DNA of 64,000 bases from Desulfobulbus oralis (lineage in GTDB: Bacteria > Desulfobacterota > Desulfobulbia > Desulfobulbales > Desulfobulbaceae): NCBI RefSeq assembly GCF_002952055.1, contig NZ_CP021255.1, forward strand, positions 2,021,501 to 2,085,500, in the 5' to 3' direction. Shown piece by piece: positions 55,533 through 64,000 of the stretch. A model generated the notes under the pieces. The model ran no database searches, was not told the DNA's origin, and saw only the letters and a program-made list of their open reading frames with translations. The translations under genes were made by a program, and so were the position numbers. The first letter of the stretch is position 1; each line of letters begins with the position of its first letter.

Positions 55533-55561
55533 TTGCCAAGCTTTCGAGGTGCAGTTATAGT
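55533..55561 (+). promoter_or_regulatory. Sigma-70 promoter of the outer-membrane barrel gene
   Basis: TTGCCA (55533-55538) and TATAGT (55556-55561) with a 17-base spacer. This predicts a start near 55568 and a leader of about 118 bases. The rest of the 328-base gap from 55359 shows no gene. Confidence 0.75.
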
Positions 55562-55686
55562 ACGGGGCAATGGAACGAGGCAGCCAGAGGGCTGCCGTTC
55601 CAGCTGAGGCAAAGGGCGATCTGGTCATCGTCTGATGTCCAGAGTGGGCCGCAAGCCCCAATAATTTTTCTTTTAGGAGGCAAGTG

Positions 55687-56445
55687 ATGAAAAAAGTATT
55701 GAGCATTGTTGCTGTTTCCGCCTTTGTTTTGACCACTGGTGTTGCGTTTGCCGGTGGGCCGGGCAAACGTGGTGCCGACGCCACCCCTGCTGGTTGCGCT
55801 GAAGAGTGCCAGCAGCAGATCGACGAGCTGCAGGCTGGTCAGGCTCAGCAGAACGAGCAACTGGCTGCCCAGGCTCAGGAAATTGAGGCGCTGAAGAACA
55901 AGGAAGATGTGTACAATCCCTGGTATGTCCGTGGCGCATTCAAATTCGGCTGGGGTTCCCAGAAGGATTATTTGAGCCGTGACATGGACAACGAGGTCGG
56001 CTTTGGCGGTCAGGCCGCCGTTGGTAAGGCCTTTGGTACCGACTTCGGTGATTTCCGCCTCGAGTTCGAGTACGCCTATCAGAAGGCTGATCTGGATGAG
56101 ACGGATGGCGATGTCTCCTTCCAGACCTTCATGGTCAACGGCTACTATGACATCCCGGTTACCGATATCTTTGGCCTGTATCTGACCGTGGGCGCTGGTT
56201 ACGGCAACTACAGCCTGAATGCCGGCATTGTTGAAACGCCGAATGGTCATGTCAACTATGTTAACCACACCAACGATACCTTTGCGTACAAAGGCGGTGC
56301 TGGTATGACCTTCAACTTCACCGATTCTCTGGCTCTGGATCTGGGTTACGAGTATTTGGGCAGCTCTGATGCCACGATCAACAACGGCGAATATACCGAT
56401 ATTCGCAGCCACAATATCGTGACCTCTCTCCGCTTCATGTTCTAA
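55687..56445 (+). CDS. Outer-membrane beta-barrel protein, OmpA/OMP_b-brl type
   Basis: A 252-residue secreted protein. The signal peptide ends GVAFA, followed by a coiled-coil-like stretch rich in Gln and Ala (CQQQIDELQAGQAQQNEQLA), then an eight-strand-type barrel of alternating aromatic and polar residues (YVRGAFKFGWGS, FRLEFEYAYQKADL, YLTVGAGYGNYSL). It ends in phenylalanine (SLRFMF), the usual barrel end for assembly by the BAM complex. Codon use is strongly biased to GCT, GGT and CTG, as for abundant proteins. AGGAGG lies seven bases before ATG 55687. A promoter and a terminator flank it as a single-gene unit. Confidence 0.9.
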   Translation: MKKVLSIVAVSAFVLTTGVAFAGGPGKRGADATPAGCAEECQQQIDELQAGQAQQNEQLAAQAQEIEALKNKEDVYNPWYVRGAFKFGWGSQKDYLSRDMDNEVGFGGQAAVGKAFGTDFGDFRLEFEYAYQKADLDETDGDVSFQTFMVNGYYDIPVTDIFGLYLTVGAGYGNYSLNAGIVETPNGHVNYVNHTNDTFAYKGGAGMTFNFTDSLALDLGYEYLGSSDATINNGEYTDIRSHNIVTSLRFMF

Positions 56446-56466
56446 TCCCCGACTTTCAGGGATTGC

Positions 56467-56507
56467 AAAGGCCTTCCGGTGTACACTGGAAGGCCTTTTT
56501 TTTTGTG
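56467..56507 (+). terminator. Intrinsic terminator after the barrel gene
   Basis: An 11-base perfect stem (AAAGGCCTTCC / GGAAGGCCTTT) with a 10-base loop and a T9 tract. It follows the barrel stop by 21 bases. The rest of the gap up to miaB at 56760 holds no supported gene. Confidence 0.92.
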
Positions 56508-56759
56508 TTCAGCCGCAAGCCTGCCCCGGGAAGCCGGCTGTCATCCCAGTTAGAGATCACCGCGGCATCTATCCATACTGATGGCACTTCTGAGCTTTTT
56601 CTGTCTTTCCCGTGCCGCTGCAAATGAAGGGCAATACACCCTTTGGCACATGTAGTGGCCAAAGCATCGATGTGGAATTCAAGCCAAAATCGAACAGCAC
56701 CACCACCTCTTGGCGACTGCCGGGTTTTTCCGTAGGTGATCACATTCGGCCAGAGTCCA

Positions 56760-58121
56760 TCAAAACCAGGTGCCAGTCAGGGAATGCGGCCCGGCCCGGT
56801 CAATGCGCACCTGGACGAGTGCGCCCGGAGCAGGCAGGGCCTGTCCGGATGCGGCCGTAAAATGGACAATCCGGTTCCCGGGCGTACGCCCCTGACCGTT
56901 TTCACCTGCAGATTCGACCAGCACCTCTACAGTCCGGCCGGGCAGGGCCCTGTTGTATTCAAACGTGATTTCATTTTGTTTTTCCTGCAATTGGGCCAGG
57001 CGTTCAGCCTTGGCGTCCTCCGGAATTTTGTCCGGGAACTGGCTGGCACGCGCCTGGGGTCGGTCGGAATATTTGAAGGAAAAGGAGCTGGCAAAGCGCA
57101 CCGTTTCCAGAAGCCGCAGTGTAGCCGCAAAATCCGCTTCGGTCTCGCCGGGGAACCCCACGATGAAGTCAGTGGCCAGCGTGATATCTGGCTTGAGACG
57201 GCGCAGTTCCAAAACCTTGCCCAGATAGGCTTCTGCAGTGTAGCCCCGGTTCATGCGGGCCAGCACCGCATTCGAGCCGGACTGTACCGGCAGATGAACA
57301 TGCGGACAAAGCACGGGGAGTTCGGCAAAACAGCGCATCAGGTCCAGGTCCAGGTCTTTTGGGTGCGAGGTGGTAAAACGCAGGCGCTTCAGTCCCGGCA
57401 CCTGGGCCACGGCCCGGAGCAAATCCGGAAAACGCCGGGGCCCGGCTGCCACCTGATTGGTCTTGCCGTAGGAATTCACGTTTTGCCCCAAAAGAGTGAT
57501 TTCCCTGGTGCCCTGGTCAACCAGGAGCCGTACCTCCTCCAGAATGTCCGCAAAAGGGCGGCTGATTTCCCGACCACGCGTGTAGGGCACCACGCAGTAG
57601 CTGCAGAAGTTATTGCAGCCCTGCATAATGTTGACAAAGCGCTGGACTGGCGCTCCAGACGCAGCATCTGCACGGGAGGGGCTGTTCAGAAGATGCTGGA
57701 AGGGCGGAATGACAAAATCCTTGCTCAGGTCCAGCGCCACCACGTGCTTTTCGCCATGTTCCAGCCGGGCCAACAGCTCCGGCAGCCGGAAAAACTGCTG
57801 GGTTCCGATCACCAGATTCACCACCGGCATCCGCTCAATGAGGCGTTCGCCTTCCTGCTGGGCCACGCAACCGGCCACGCCAAGCCAGCGCGGCCGGCCG
57901 TATTTGGCCTGTACATCACGCAGATGACCGAGCAGGCTGTACACTTTCTGCTCAGCCTTGTCGCGAATGCTGCAGGTGTTGACCAGGACCAGATCGGCGG
58001 CTTCCGGCACAGAAACCAGCCGGCAGTCGCATCTGCCCAGAAGTTGCGCCATGATTTCCGAGTCGCGCTCGTTCATCTGGCAGCCAAAGGTGCGGATAAA
58101 GACGGTTTTTGCTGCAGTCAT
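56760..58121 (-). CDS. miaB: tRNA-2-methylthio-N6-dimethylallyladenosine synthase
   Basis: Radical SAM methylthiotransferase that adds the 2-methylthio group to i6A37 of tRNA, 453 residues. The N-terminal domain carries cluster cysteines (FGCQMNERDSE, LVNTCSIRDKAEQKVYS, VAGCVAQQEG), the radical SAM cluster is GCNNFCSYCVVPYTRGRE, and a C-terminal TRAM domain follows (EVLVESAGENGQGRTPGNRI). ATG 58121 gives the normal N-terminus. It acts after MiaA, also encoded in this window. purB lies upstream, 105 bases away. Confidence 0.96.
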   Translation of the reverse strand: MTAAKTVFIRTFGCQMNERDSEIMAQLLGRCDCRLVSVPEAADLVLVNTCSIRDKAEQKVYSLLGHLRDVQAKYGRPRWLGVAGCVAQQEGERLIERMPVVNLVIGTQQFFRLPELLARLEHGEKHVVALDLSKDFVIPPFQHLLNSPSRADAASGAPVQRFVNIMQGCNNFCSYCVVPYTRGREISRPFADILEEVRLLVDQGTREITLLGQNVNSYGKTNQVAAGPRRFPDLLRAVAQVPGLKRLRFTTSHPKDLDLDLMRCFAELPVLCPHVHLPVQSGSNAVLARMNRGYTAEAYLGKVLELRRLKPDITLATDFIVGFPGETEADFAATLRLLETVRFASSFSFKYSDRPQARASQFPDKIPEDAKAERLAQLQEKQNEITFEYNRALPGRTVEVLVESAGENGQGRTPGNRIVHFTAASGQALPAPGALVQVRIDRAGPHSLTGTWF

Positions 58122-58226
58122 AGGGTAGGGGAGAGCCCTGGCTTCCGGTTCGGGCTCTGTCAGAGGGCAAAGGGACACCAGACCCGCCTGCGCAGGGAGC
58201 AGCGGGCCTTGCCATTCGCGGCAGAC

Positions 58227-59675
58227 TTACACCTCCAGGGTCACATCCCTGTGCTCGAACTCGCCGGCGTGGGTCTGCAGGACCGGTGCGACGATCTCAT
58301 CCAGGAACTCGTGGGTCTGCGCCTCGGCCCGGCCGGTAAAGCTTATGTAGTCTGTCAGGAGTTTCTTCAGTTCAGCCGTGGTAAAGGGCACGCGTTCGTC
58401 TTCGCCCAAACGCTGCAGCAGATCGTTGTCTCTGCCGTTCTGCTTGACCTCGCGCGCTGCGGCCACCGAGTGTTCGCGAATGAGTTCATGCATGGTCTGC
58501 CGGCTTTCGCCACGTGCCACGCAGGCCATGAGGATTTTCTCGGTCGCCATGAAGGGCAGCTCTTCCTGCAGGTGGCGCTCGATCTGCTTGGGATAGACCA
58601 CCATGTGGTCGCTGATGTTGATGTAGAGTCGAAGCACTGCGTCGGCCAGCAAAAAGGCCTGGGCAATATCCATGCGCCGGATGGCCGAATCATCCAGGGT
58701 GCGCTCGAACCACTGGCTGCCGGCCGTGGCCGCAAAGTTGACGGGCAGATTCATCAGCTTGCGGGCAAGACCGCAGGTACGCTCGGCTCGCATGGGGTTA
58801 CGCTTGTAGGCCATGGCGGAGCTGCCGACCTGCTTGCTCTCAAAGGGTTCTTCCTGCACCTTGAGGTTGGCCAGAAGCCGCAGATCCACCGCAAACTTAT
58901 GCGCCGAGACACCGATTCCGGCCAGGGTTTCCGCGGTTTTCATGTCCCACTTGCGCGGATAGGTCTGGCCGGTGACGGCAAAACTCTGCTCAAAGCCCAG
59001 CTTGACGGCGACCCGGCGGTCCAGCTCGCGCACCTTCTCATGGTCGCCGGCAAAGAGCTCAAGAAAGGTCGCCTGGGTGCCGACCGTGCCCTTGACGCCG
59101 CGCGCCTTGAGCTGATGCTGCCAGTGTTCTATGGCATCCAGATCCATCAGCAGATCCTGAATATACAGGGTCGTGCGCTTGCCTACGGTCACCGGTTGGG
59201 CCGCCTGGTAATGGGTGTAGCCCAGTGTCGGCAAGCCAGCGTATTTTCGGGCAAAGGCTGCAAGATTCGCTATAGCCCTGAGCAGCGCCGCACGGATCAG
59301 TTGCATGGCCTCACGCTGGACCATCAAATCCGTGTTGCAGACCACGAACTGAGAGGTTGCCCCCAGGTGGATAATGGGCTCGGCAAGCGGACACTGCTGA
59401 CCATAGGCAAAGACATGCGCCATGACATCATGGCGAATTTCCTTTTCCTTGGTCTCGGCGACCTCGAAGTTGATGTCGTCCGCATGCGCTTTCATCTGGG
59501 CGACCATTTCGGCGCTCACTGCCGTGAGGCCCATTTCGTGCTGGGCCTCGGCCAAGGCTATCCAGCATTGGCGCCAGTGGGTGAATTTGTAGCGTTCGGA
59601 AAAAAGGCGCTGCATTTCCCGGCTGGTGTAGCGGGAAACCAAAGGTTCCTGATAAATGTCCCGGTTGCGTTCCAT
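58227..59675 (-). CDS. purB: Adenylosuccinate lyase
   Basis: Catalyses two steps of purine synthesis by fumarate elimination, 482 residues. The superfamily signature reads GSSAMAYKRNPMRAERTCGL. Length and the motif variant (SSAMAYKRNP instead of SSAMPYKRNP) resemble the longer, eukaryote-like branch of the family. HLGATSQFVVCNTDLM and KRTTLYIQDLLMDL complete the fold. The start is at ATG 59675, with the RecJ gene next upstream. Confidence 0.95.
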   Translation of the reverse strand: MERNRDIYQEPLVSRYTSREMQRLFSERYKFTHWRQCWIALAEAQHEMGLTAVSAEMVAQMKAHADDINFEVAETKEKEIRHDVMAHVFAYGQQCPLAEPIIHLGATSQFVVCNTDLMVQREAMQLIRAALLRAIANLAAFARKYAGLPTLGYTHYQAAQPVTVGKRTTLYIQDLLMDLDAIEHWQHQLKARGVKGTVGTQATFLELFAGDHEKVRELDRRVAVKLGFEQSFAVTGQTYPRKWDMKTAETLAGIGVSAHKFAVDLRLLANLKVQEEPFESKQVGSSAMAYKRNPMRAERTCGLARKLMNLPVNFAATAGSQWFERTLDDSAIRRMDIAQAFLLADAVLRLYINISDHMVVYPKQIERHLQEELPFMATEKILMACVARGESRQTMHELIREHSVAAAREVKQNGRDNDLLQRLGEDERVPFTTAELKKLLTDYISFTGRAEAQTHEFLDEIVAPVLQTHAGEFEHRDVTLEV

Positions 59676-59732
59676 GTTATACTTGATGTCGCATAATGTA
59701 TATTATGATAAACAAATGATGGCGTATCCAGC

Positions 59733-61511
59733 TCATTGCCCTGATTCGTGCAAGAGTTCAATGACCTGCATTTGCGGATGCTCCCGGCCACGCACATAAC
59801 GCTGCTTCAGCTTGAAGATCAGAGCTGCTTCGTTGCCGGGGAACTCTGCGTACTGTCTGGCCAGATTGAAGCCAACGCCGGATACGGTGCGGCCGCAGGT
59901 TTCTATCTGAAAAACCAGATGCTCGTGATTGCCGACCGTGCGGACCTGACTGAGCGGTCCGGCCGGCATCAGGAAAAGCGGCTCCGGATTGCCTTCACCG
60001 CAGGGCTCCATGAGCAACATGGTTTGCAGAAAATCATCCTCGAAAAAAGAACCTGTTTCGACCTGGTAGTCAACCGGCGTATCTCTTGCCTGGTTTGCGG
60101 CAGGCCTGGCCATCTGCTGCAGCACACTTTTATGAAAAAGATTCGAAAATTCGTCAAGCTGCGCCAGCGCGACGGTCAGCCCGGCCGCCATGGGATGACC
60201 GCCGAACTGCTCGATCACTTCCTGACAGTCGGTCAGGGTTTCATGGAGATTGACGCCCATGACCGAACGGCCCGAACCTTTGAGGATTTTTCCTTGTTGC
60301 TCCGCACCACTCGCCTGATGGTCATCGGTAAACAGAATGACCGGCAGCCCAAAACGATCCACCATCCGCGACGCGAGAATGCCCAGAATACCCGGATGGC
60401 AGTCCGGATTATAGATGGCGAGCGCCGCCCTGCCCTTCTGGACCTGCTCCTCGCAGGCCCGGGCGATGGCCGGCATGATGGCCTGTTCCAGTTCCTTGCG
60501 CCTGGTATTCAGTGCTTCCATGTCATGAACCAGACGCCTGGCCTCCCGCGCATCCTGGGCCAGAAACAGTTGAACGCCAAGTTCCGGCTGGCCGAGCCGG
60601 CCGCAGGCGTTGATGCGCGGCGCCAGCCGGAAAGCCACATCTTCGGCGGTGATGGCGGCGGTCATCACCCGGGCGCTGGCCGCCAGCGCTGCCACCCCGT
60701 CCCGCTGACGGGCGGCCAGTACCTCCAGTCCAGCCCTGACCAGTGTGCGGTTGAGTCCCACCAGGGGCACCACATCGGCGATCGTGCCCAGAGCCACGAG
60801 ATCAAGGCAATGTTTCAGGTTCGGCATATGCTCACGGCTGAGCATATGCCTTTCCACCAGGGCCCGCCTCAGGGCGTGGACAAAGAGAAAGGCCACGCCT
60901 ACACCCGCCAGATGCGGAAACGGGAAACCGCAACCCGACAGCTTTGGATTGATGATGGCTGTGGCATCCGGCAGTTCGGGGCCGGGCAGGTGGTGGTCGG
61001 TGATAATGACACTCGCACAGCCAAAGCGCTCTTTGGCCAGCCGCACCTCTGCCATCGAGGATATGCCGCAGTCCACGGTAATCAGCACCGGCTTTTCCTG
61101 CGGCTGCACACCGCGCAGCAGTTTCGCCAGCGACTTTTCGGAAAGCCCGTACTGCTCTTCCGTGCGCCTGGGGATATACCAGAAGGAGCGGATGCCAGCC
61201 GCAGCGAAAAAGCCCTGCAACAGGCTCGTGGCGGTAATGCCGTCCACATCATAGTCGCCGTGAATATACACGGGCCGCTGTTCTGCCCTGGCCTGCACCA
61301 GCACCTGTACGGCCTCGGCCATGCCAGCCATGCTGAAGGGATCGGGCAAGCTGTCCAGCCGGGGGTACAGAAAGGCTCTCAGCTCTGCCTCCCCGGTCAG
61401 GCCGCGTCGGTACAAAATTTCCACGAGCACAGGGGAAAGCTGCAGGCGCCGGGCCAGCAGCGCGGCAGCAGCCTTGTCTTCGGCTGTCAGCGGAACATAC
61501 GAATAACCCAT
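59733..61511 (-). CDS. recJ: Single-stranded-DNA exonuclease RecJ
   Basis: A 5'-to-3' single-strand exonuclease in recombination and mismatch repair, 592 residues. The DHH-family motifs are complete: GDYDVDGITATSLLQ (motif I), ITVDCGISS, TDHHLPGPELPDATA (DHH), and APRINACGRLGQPELG. The DHHA1 domain carries SGRSVMGVNLHETL and EQFGGHPMAAGLT. A C-terminal OB-like region ends in LLHESGQ. ATG 61511 is used; miaA ends five bases upstream, so the two are adjacent in one transcript. Confidence 0.95.
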   Translation of the reverse strand: MGYSYVPLTAEDKAAAALLARRLQLSPVLVEILYRRGLTGEAELRAFLYPRLDSLPDPFSMAGMAEAVQVLVQARAEQRPVYIHGDYDVDGITATSLLQGFFAAAGIRSFWYIPRRTEEQYGLSEKSLAKLLRGVQPQEKPVLITVDCGISSMAEVRLAKERFGCASVIITDHHLPGPELPDATAIINPKLSGCGFPFPHLAGVGVAFLFVHALRRALVERHMLSREHMPNLKHCLDLVALGTIADVVPLVGLNRTLVRAGLEVLAARQRDGVAALAASARVMTAAITAEDVAFRLAPRINACGRLGQPELGVQLFLAQDAREARRLVHDMEALNTRRKELEQAIMPAIARACEEQVQKGRAALAIYNPDCHPGILGILASRMVDRFGLPVILFTDDHQASGAEQQGKILKGSGRSVMGVNLHETLTDCQEVIEQFGGHPMAAGLTVALAQLDEFSNLFHKSVLQQMARPAANQARDTPVDYQVETGSFFEDDFLQTMLLMEPCGEGNPEPLFLMPAGPLSQVRTVGNHEHLVFQIETCGRTVSGVGFNLARQYAEFPGNEAALIFKLKQRYVRGREHPQMQVIELLHESGQ

Positions 61512-61515
61512 ACAA

Positions 61516-62451
61516 TCAGGAAGATAAGGGATTCTCGTGTACAAAACGCGCGACCAGTCGGAAAATGGCTTCGCCTTCGTCCCGGTCAAACCAGTGCATG
61601 GCCGCCTCGCTGCGAAACCAGGTGAGCTGCCGCTTGGCGTAGCGACGGGTGTCGGTCACAAGCGCCGCGCAGGCCGTCTCCAGCGGCCATTCGCCCTCAA
61701 TGTGCCGGATCATGTGGCGGTAGCCCAGGGCCTGCATGGACGGCAGACTGGCATCGTAACCCATGGCCAGAAGATTTTCCACCTCGGCGCGAAAGGGCGG
61801 CTGCATCATTTTTTCGGTGCGCAGCCGAATGCGCTCGTAGAGCCGGCTGCGTTCGCAGCGCAAGCCCAAAAGGAGCTGCGGCGTTCCGGCCAGCCGCTCA
61901 TCCTGTTCTTGTCGTCGCAAATATTCCGACCAGGGCCGGCCACTCGCCTGAAACACCTCGAGCCCGCGCAGGATCCGCTGGGTGTCGTTTGGGTGAATGC
62001 GGGCGGCACTTTCCGGATCACAGTCGGCCAGTTCCCGGAATAAAGCCGCCCTGCCCTCTTCCGCCAGCCTGAGCCGGAGGCCATCCCGGATCGCGGCCGG
62101 AATCGGGACGGCTGCAAAGAGCCCGTGATTCAGGGCCTTCAAATACAGTCCCGTGCCGCCGGTGATCAAGGGCATTTTGCCGCGCCGCCGCATATCTGCC
62201 ATGGCGGCCCGGGCATCGGTCACAAAGCGGGCTGCATTGTACTGCTCGTCCGGGTCCGCAATATCGATCAGGTGGTGCCGCACCCGCACCCGCTCGGCGG
62301 CTGTGGCCTTGGCCGTGCCGATATCCATGTGGCGGTACACCTGCATGGAGTCCATGGAGATGATTTCACAGCCAAAGCTTTCGGCCAGTTCCAGGGAAAG
62401 CGCGGTTTTGCCGACAGCGGTCGGGCCGACCAGAACGAGCACTGGACTCAT
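61516..62451 (-). CDS. miaA: tRNA dimethylallyltransferase
   Basis: Adds the dimethylallyl group to A37 of tRNA, 311 residues. VLVGPTAVGKTALSLELAE is the P-loop, SMDSMQVYRHMDIGTAKAT and GGTGLYLKALNHG bind the isopentenyl donor, and the R-E-x-W region (DTRRYAKRQLTWFRSEAAMH) is intact. Its start overlaps the ComEA-like gene by four bases, and recJ follows directly. Confidence 0.96.
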   Translation of the reverse strand: MSPVLVLVGPTAVGKTALSLELAESFGCEIISMDSMQVYRHMDIGTAKATAAERVRVRHHLIDIADPDEQYNAARFVTDARAAMADMRRRGKMPLITGGTGLYLKALNHGLFAAVPIPAAIRDGLRLRLAEEGRAALFRELADCDPESAARIHPNDTQRILRGLEVFQASGRPWSEYLRRQEQDERLAGTPQLLLGLRCERSRLYERIRLRTEKMMQPPFRAEVENLLAMGYDASLPSMQALGYRHMIRHIEGEWPLETACAALVTDTRRYAKRQLTWFRSEAAMHWFDRDEGEAIFRLVARFVHENPLSS

Positions 62452-62873
62452 TGGGTACAGATATGGGGTTTCAGGGCGGCGAGGGTCTGGCTGCCGATGC
62501 CCGCAACCTGGAGCAAGGCTTCCGGACTCGCAAAAGGACCGTTTGCCTCCCGCGCCGCCACGATACGGCCGGCCAGCACAGGCCCGATGCCGGGCAGCAG
62601 GGCAAGCTCCTGGGTGCTTGCGAGGTTGATGTCCAGGGGCTGGTTGTAAAAGGCTGCATAGGCAGGCGGCGCAGCGCAGACCTGCAAGCCGCCGGCTGGT
62701 ACAATCTGCGGCTGAAGGAGATCGTTTCGGACATCCTTTCCGGGGAGCAGATCGGACCCAAGTATGAGCAGAACGAAGAGGATCAGCCAGAATCCGCGCT
62801 GCCGCCAGTTGCGGATGATCGGCCCTTCCTCTGCCTCAGGCGGCTGATCGCGGCAGCATGCCCTGCTGTTCAT
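62448..62873 (-). CDS. ComEA-like helix-hairpin-helix DNA-binding protein
   Basis: A 141-residue protein with one N-terminal hydrophobic helix (about 27-43) and a C-terminal helix-hairpin-helix pair (DINLASTQELALLPGIGPVL and LLQVAGIGSQTLAALKPHIC). This is the layout of ComEA-type DNA uptake receptors, which are anchored and act outside the inner membrane. It overlaps cimA by 38 bases and miaA by four, so all three may be one transcript. A competence role is possible but not shown; many non-competent bacteria have such proteins. Confidence 0.85.
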   Translation of the reverse strand: MNSRACCRDQPPEAEEGPIIRNWRQRGFWLILFVLLILGSDLLPGKDVRNDLLQPQIVPAGGLQVCAAPPAYAAFYNQPLDINLASTQELALLPGIGPVLAGRIVAAREANGPFASPEALLQVAGIGSQTLAALKPHICTQ

Positions 62874-64000
62874 CCTTCATGAGCTTGAAGTTGATACTGT
62901 CCACCAGGGCCTGCCAGCTCGCCTCGATGACATTGCAGGACACCCCCACCGTCCCCCAGGAGCGGCCGGTTTCGTCGCTGCTCTCGATCAGAACCCGCAC
63001 CCTGGCGCCGGTGCCGTTCTGGCCGTTCAGCACCCGAACCTTGTAGTCCACCAGTTTCATGTTCTGCAGGCTGGGGTAAAAACGGGTCAGGGCCTTGCGC
63101 AGGGCCAGGTCCATCGCGTTGACCGGGCCATCGCCCATGGCTGCGGTATGGGCTTCGGTATCGCCCACGGTCAGGCGGATGGTGGCCTCGGTGAGCGGTT
63201 CCTTGTTCATGCTGTACTTGCGATCGGAGACGCTGAAGGCTTCCAGATTGAAGAACTTGCGGCGCAGCCCCAGGGCCCGCCGCATCAAAAGCTCGAAACT
63301 CGCCTCTGCGGCTTCATACTGATAGCCTTGGGTTTCCATGTTTTTCAGGTCCGCAACAATGGAGGCCATGAGCGGATCCTCCGGCTGCAACTGCAGGCCA
63401 AAGCGCTCGGCTTTCAGCAGGATATTGGCGCGGCCCGACTGATCGGAGATCAGGATCCGGCGTTCGTTGCCCACCCGTTCGGGGTCGATATGCTCGTAGG
63501 TCAGCGGGTTGCGCTGCACCGCACTCACATGAATGCCGCCCTTGTGGGCAAAGGCCGAGTCGCCCACATAGGGCTGGTAGCGATTGTGGGGCAGATTCGC
63601 CAGCTCGTTGATGAGCCGGGTTGTGACATAGAGCTGGTGCAGCCGGGAGCCGGCATTGCAATGCAGCCCGAGCTTCAGCTCCAGAGCCGGAATGATGGAG
63701 GTCAGGTTGGCGTTGCCACAGCGTTCACCGTAACCGTTGATGGTGCCCTGCACCATCAGGGCGCCGGCCTGCACGGCCATGATCGAGTTGGCAACCGCGC
63801 ATTCGGCGTCGTTGTGGGCATGAATGCCCAAAGCGACCTGCCGCCCCTGCTCCGCAAAGTGCCGCTGCACCTGATGGATTATGTCCACCAGCTCGTTTGG
63901 CAGGGTGCCGCCGTTGGTTTCACAGAGGCAGATCAGCTCGGCGCCCCCCTGTACGGCCCGGTCAATGCTGGCCAGGGCGTAGTCCCGGTTGGCCTTGAAA
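62836..64000 (-). CDS. cimA: Citramalate synthase-type (LeuA family), 5' end cut by window
   Basis: Condenses acetyl-CoA with pyruvate for isoleucine synthesis in the CimA branch of the LeuA superfamily. The start is beyond position 64000. Visible motifs are ELICLCETNGGTLPNELVD, the metal-binding GIHAHNDAECAVANS, NGYGERCGNANLTSI and FAHKGGIHVSAV. The C-terminal regulatory domain follows (SFELLMRRALGLRRKFFNLE, VDYKVRVLNG) and may confer isoleucine feedback. These are typical of the CimA type; 2-isopropylmalate synthase is the other possibility. Confidence 0.9.
   Translation of the reverse strand, partial: FKANRDYALASIDRAVQGGAELICLCETNGGTLPNELVDIIHQVQRHFAEQGRQVALGIHAHNDAECAVANSIMAVQAGALMVQGTINGYGERCGNANLTSIIPALELKLGLHCNAGSRLHQLYVTTRLINELANLPHNRYQPYVGDSAFAHKGGIHVSAVQRNPLTYEHIDPERVGNERRILISDQSGRANILLKAERFGLQLQPEDPLMASIVADLKNMETQGYQYEAAEASFELLMRRALGLRRKFFNLEAFSVSDRKYSMNKEPLTEATIRLTVGDTEAHTAAMGDGPVNAMDLALRKALTRFYPSLQNMKLVDYKVRVLNGQNGTGARVRVLIESSDETGRSWGTVGVSCNVIEASWQALVDSINFKLMKDEQQGMLPRSAA

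Noticed and set aside
56456-56743. A 95-codon minus-strand frame after the barrel gene
   Set aside because: It would run through the terminator hairpin on the other strand, lacks a start signal and has no recognisable family.
56736-59696. A 986-codon open frame on the plus strand
   Set aside because: It is antisense to miaB and purB, whose motifs are unambiguous; the product has no recognisable domain.

Overview
The window reads as a single high-GC (roughly 60%) chromosomal segment from a Gram-negative bacterium. It carries lipid A genes (lpxD, lpxA, lpxI), an apolipoprotein N-acyltransferase, an outer-membrane barrel and lipoproteins. LpxI used in place of LpxH, TrmFO, a citramalate-synthase-type gene and the overall gene mix fit a Desulfobulbus-like member of the Desulfobacterota. 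That assignment is by gene content only and was not checked against any database.

Layout. 1-9,000: lnt (cut by the window edge), a ZIP metal transporter, a three-gene yqjD/yqjE/yqjK-like stress operon, corC, a TfoX-like protein, an RlmD-type rRNA methyltransferase, a decayed B12-binding radical SAM gene and rlmN. 9,000-20,200: trmFO, then an accessory island holding an AT-rich membrane protein of unknown function, an IS30-family element with a frameshifted transposase, a deleted relic of a related element, a sugar ABC operon (kinase, ATPase, permease, binding lipoprotein), an IS5-type relic, a small decayed gene and an unknown lipoprotein. 20,600-36,500: housekeeping genes (M48 protease, surE, rsmB, M24 peptidase, shikimate-kinase-like, yqgE, cysteine-cluster protein, rlmH, AI-2E-type exporter, parE, parC), then a degenerate receiver-like protein convergent with an HD-GYP phosphodiesterase.

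36,600-42,800 holds the most unusual locus: four consecutive membrane proteins of the complex I/Mrp antiporter superfamily (NuoN-, NuoM-, NuoL- and Mrp-like) in one tight operon with no hydrophilic, quinone-binding or cation-antiporter partner genes. By eye they lack most of the charged residues used for ion translocation. A second AT-rich membrane protein of unknown function lies just upstream of this operon, reading away from it.

44,000-64,000: glmS; pyrE overlapping a small zinc ribbon gene and a PilZ protein; hflX, asnS, the lpxD-fabZ-lpxA-lpxI cluster, a NamZ-type exo-muramidase, a strongly expressed-looking outer-membrane barrel with a clear promoter and terminator, miaB, purB, recJ, miaA, a ComEA-like protein and cimA (cut by the right edge).

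The themes are translation and RNA modification (rlmD, rlmN, trmFO, rsmB, rlmH, miaB, miaA, hflX, asnS), envelope synthesis (lnt, glmS, lpx genes, namZ) and DNA topology and repair (parE, parC, recJ). All domain and residue calls come from reading translated sequence; no similarity search was run.
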